Source of the DNA: Candidatus Omnitrophota bacterium
GTDB lineage: Bacteria > Omnitrophota > Gorgyraeia > JAFGIU01
Direction of reading: 5' to 3'
Assembly: GCA_016929445.1 (NCBI GenBank)
Contig: JAFGIU010000078.1
Span: forward strand, 1 to 41,861
Length of the DNA: 41,861 nucleotides
The translations under genes and the position numbers were made by a program. Within the stretch, counting starts at the first letter, position 1. Each line of letters begins with the position of its first letter. The notes under the pieces were generated by a model. The model was not told the DNA's origin and did no database searches. It saw only the letters and a program-made list of their open reading frames with translations. Positions 40,340 to 41,861 of this stretch are shown here, piece by piece.

Positions 40340-41861
40340 ATGAACAAAATAGCAAGAATTGCATTTGCAGCCATGATGACCTTCTGTATGGTCGGCACTG
40401 CCAATGCGGCCATTGTGAATGTTTCCAGTGATATTGGGGCATCCACTACATGGACCTCTGACAATACGTACAATTTGACCAAACAAATCTATGTTCTGCC
40501 GGGCGCAACCCTGACGATTGATGCCGGAACGCTTGTCCAAAGCACGGCAAATGTGGGAGGCAGCCTTGCTGTGACCCGCGGTGCCAGGATTTATGTGAAC
40601 GGCACCCAGGAGAATCCGGTTATCATGACCTCCACCAATGACAACCTCACTTCCTGGCGTGAGGCCGTTAACGAGTGGGGCAACTTGACGGTTATGGGCG
40701 ATGCCCTGATCTCCGCTTCCCACTTTGGCGGAAGCCCCGTTGGCTCCAACACGAAAACCCCCACGGGCCTGAATGTGAAGCAAATGGAAGGTTTAACCGC
40801 AGGGTTTCCCGGCGATACCAAGGTGATGTACGGCGGCGACAATGATGACGACGACAGCGGCGCCATCCAGTACCTTTCCATTCGGTACGGCGGCAAGGTT
40901 CTCGGTCTCGGAAACGAGCTCAACGGTCTTTCCATGGGCGGCATCGGCCGTGAGACCGATGTGCATCATGTGGAGATCATGAATAACGTCGACGATGGTA
41001 TTGAGATCTGGGGCGGCACGGTGAACTTCAAGTACTGCTCGATCTGGAATGTGGGCGATGACAGCTTTGATGTTGACCAGGGATGGCGCGGAAAGGCTCA
41101 GTTTATTTTCATTGTGCAGGGCTACAGCACGGATGCCAGTCAGGGTTCGGGCGTGGGCGACAACTGTTTTGAAACGGACGGAGCAGAGGATTCCGATGCG
41201 CAGCCTGTGACCACGACTACCATTTACAACGCGACGGTTATCGGCCAGCCTCTCGACGGGGACGGCGGAACCGTATGGCGTGACAACGCCCGCGTACAAT
41301 ACCGCAACTGCGTGTTCATGGATCTGGGTTATAAGCTGGTTCAACCCGATGGAGATGACGGAGACGGTGCCTCAGGTTATGGCTATAGCGGCACCTTGTC
41401 CTTTGCGGATACATGGACCACGGATGCGGGCATTCATTCTTTGGTGAACGCAATTTCGCCAGTGCCGGCGCCGGGTACCTTTAATCATCCGGATACGCTC
41501 TATCAAGTCCAGCAGGATGGAAAGCTTGCGGAGATCACAGGTTCTGTCTTCTTCCGCAATCAGAACGGAAGCGCCTACACGGATTCCGATACGTTCGGCG
41601 TTACGGTCAGCGGAGGCAGCAACCCGGCTCTCGACAATATCGTGATCCCGGGCACCGCAGCAGCGGATGCGCCGATCAAGAGCATTGCTCGCGGCGGAGT
41701 TGTGGTTCGCGGCGGTAAGAACATGGTTCCGGTCACCAGCGTGGATCCTCGCGCCAACAACGAAGCCACAAGTCTTGTGACGGCAAGTGCGGCGCCGGCT
41801 GACGGCTTCTTCACACCGGTTCCGTATCGCGGTGCTTTCAGTCCCACGTACAACTGGCTGG
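40340..41861 (+). CDS. Secreted right-handed beta-helix-like protein, 3' end outside the window
   Basis: The frame is open from ATG 40340 to the window edge (507 codons, no stop). Signal peptide ending ANAAI. Repeated short strands such as YVLPGATLTIDAGTLV, SIRYGGKVLG and VHHVEIMNNVDDGIEIWGG (landmarks) suggest a parallel beta helix, the fold of many surface adhesins and polysaccharide-acting proteins. The last visible residues (PVPYRGAFSPTYNW) resemble the end of this family, so the gene probably stops shortly after. Whether a PEP-CTERM tail follows cannot be seen. It lies 45 bases after a PEP-CTERM gene, with GAAGAGGACGAA before the start. Confidence 0.75.
   Translation, partial: MNKIARIAFAAMMTFCMVGTANAAIVNVSSDIGASTTWTSDNTYNLTKQIYVLPGATLTIDAGTLVQSTANVGGSLAVTRGARIYVNGTQENPVIMTSTNDNLTSWREAVNEWGNLTVMGDALISASHFGGSPVGSNTKTPTGLNVKQMEGLTAGFPGDTKVMYGGDNDDDDSGAIQYLSIRYGGKVLGLGNELNGLSMGGIGRETDVHHVEIMNNVDDGIEIWGGTVNFKYCSIWNVGDDSFDVDQGWRGKAQFIFIVQGYSTDASQGSGVGDNCFETDGAEDSDAQPVTTTTIYNATVIGQPLDGDGGTVWRDNARVQYRNCVFMDLGYKLVQPDGDDGDGASGYGYSGTLSFADTWTTDAGIHSLVNAISPVPAPGTFNHPDTLYQVQQDGKLAEITGSVFFRNQNGSAYTDSDTFGVTVSGGSNPALDNIVIPGTAAADAPIKSIARGGVVVRGGKNMVPVTSVDPRANNEATSLVTASAAPADGFFTPVPYRGAFSPTYNWL

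Noticed and set aside
1-41861. tRNA, rRNA or CRISPR arrays
   Set aside because: No cloverleaf, rRNA-like or regularly spaced direct-repeat pattern was seen in any gap between genes.

Overview
The window comes from a Gram-negative bacterium with an outer membrane: it has two beta-barrel proteins, many cleavable signal peptides and an exosortase/PEP-CTERM surface system. The EndoQ-UvrD fusion, a TIGR02597-type secreted protein, the exosortase genes and the moderately high GC suggest the PVC/Omnitrophota side of the tree. That placement is inference; there is no rRNA or tRNA here to anchor it. Nearly all genes lie on the + strand in tight, often overlapping operons. Minus-strand genes are the fused repair enzyme at the left edge, a CYTH-CHAD protein and a second PstS.

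Layout. (1) 1-1494 (-): N-terminal part of an EndoQ-UvrD fusion, whose linker looks like a dispersed repeat inserted in frame. (2) 1588-6286: solute-binding protein, glycosyltransferase-like protein, GH18-like protein and gamma-glutamyltransferase. (3) 6319-9707: a metal-uptake unit (small His/Cys protein, outer-membrane barrel, ZnuA-like binding protein, ZnuB-like permease) with no ATPase gene. (4) 9752-12947: two unknown envelope proteins and a KefB-type antiporter. (5) 12956-13341: a degenerate element bounded by 17-bp inverted repeats; its right end seems to supply the promoter of an ATP-grasp/amidohydrolase gene pair. (6) 15393-19265: CYTH-CHAD protein, a highly structured intergenic element, SixA phosphatase and two tandem thymidylate-kinase-like proteins. 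(7) 19341-29715: a complete phosphate regulon (phoB, phoR, porin, pstS, pstC, pstA, pstB, phoU). (8) 29793-37265: exopolysaccharide/exosortase cluster (GT2, O-antigen-ligase-like, GT4, GH51-like, PEP-CTERM protein, exosortase, EpsI). (9) 37277-38152 (-): second PstS. (10) 38696-41861: TIGR02597-like protein, a second PEP-CTERM protein and a secreted beta-helix-like protein cut by the window edge.

How it fits together. The centre is a phosphate island. Phosphate sensing (PhoBR, PhoU) and uptake (porin, Pst) lie directly downstream of a CHAD protein (a polyphosphate-associated domain), a phosphohistidine phosphatase and two NMP-kinase-like paralogues, the second with Arg in place of the Walker A Lys. 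Matching 11-bp-period direct repeats (TTACA, six bases, TTACA), resembling Pho boxes, lie before the porin-pst operon and before the TIGR02597/PEP-CTERM operon, 250 bases upstream of its first gene. With the second PstS beside the exosortase genes, this suggests that surface-protein and exopolysaccharide production is tied to phosphate supply. The most novel candidates are the CHAD-SixA-tandem-kinase set with the structured element inside it, and the putative Pho control of exosortase substrates.
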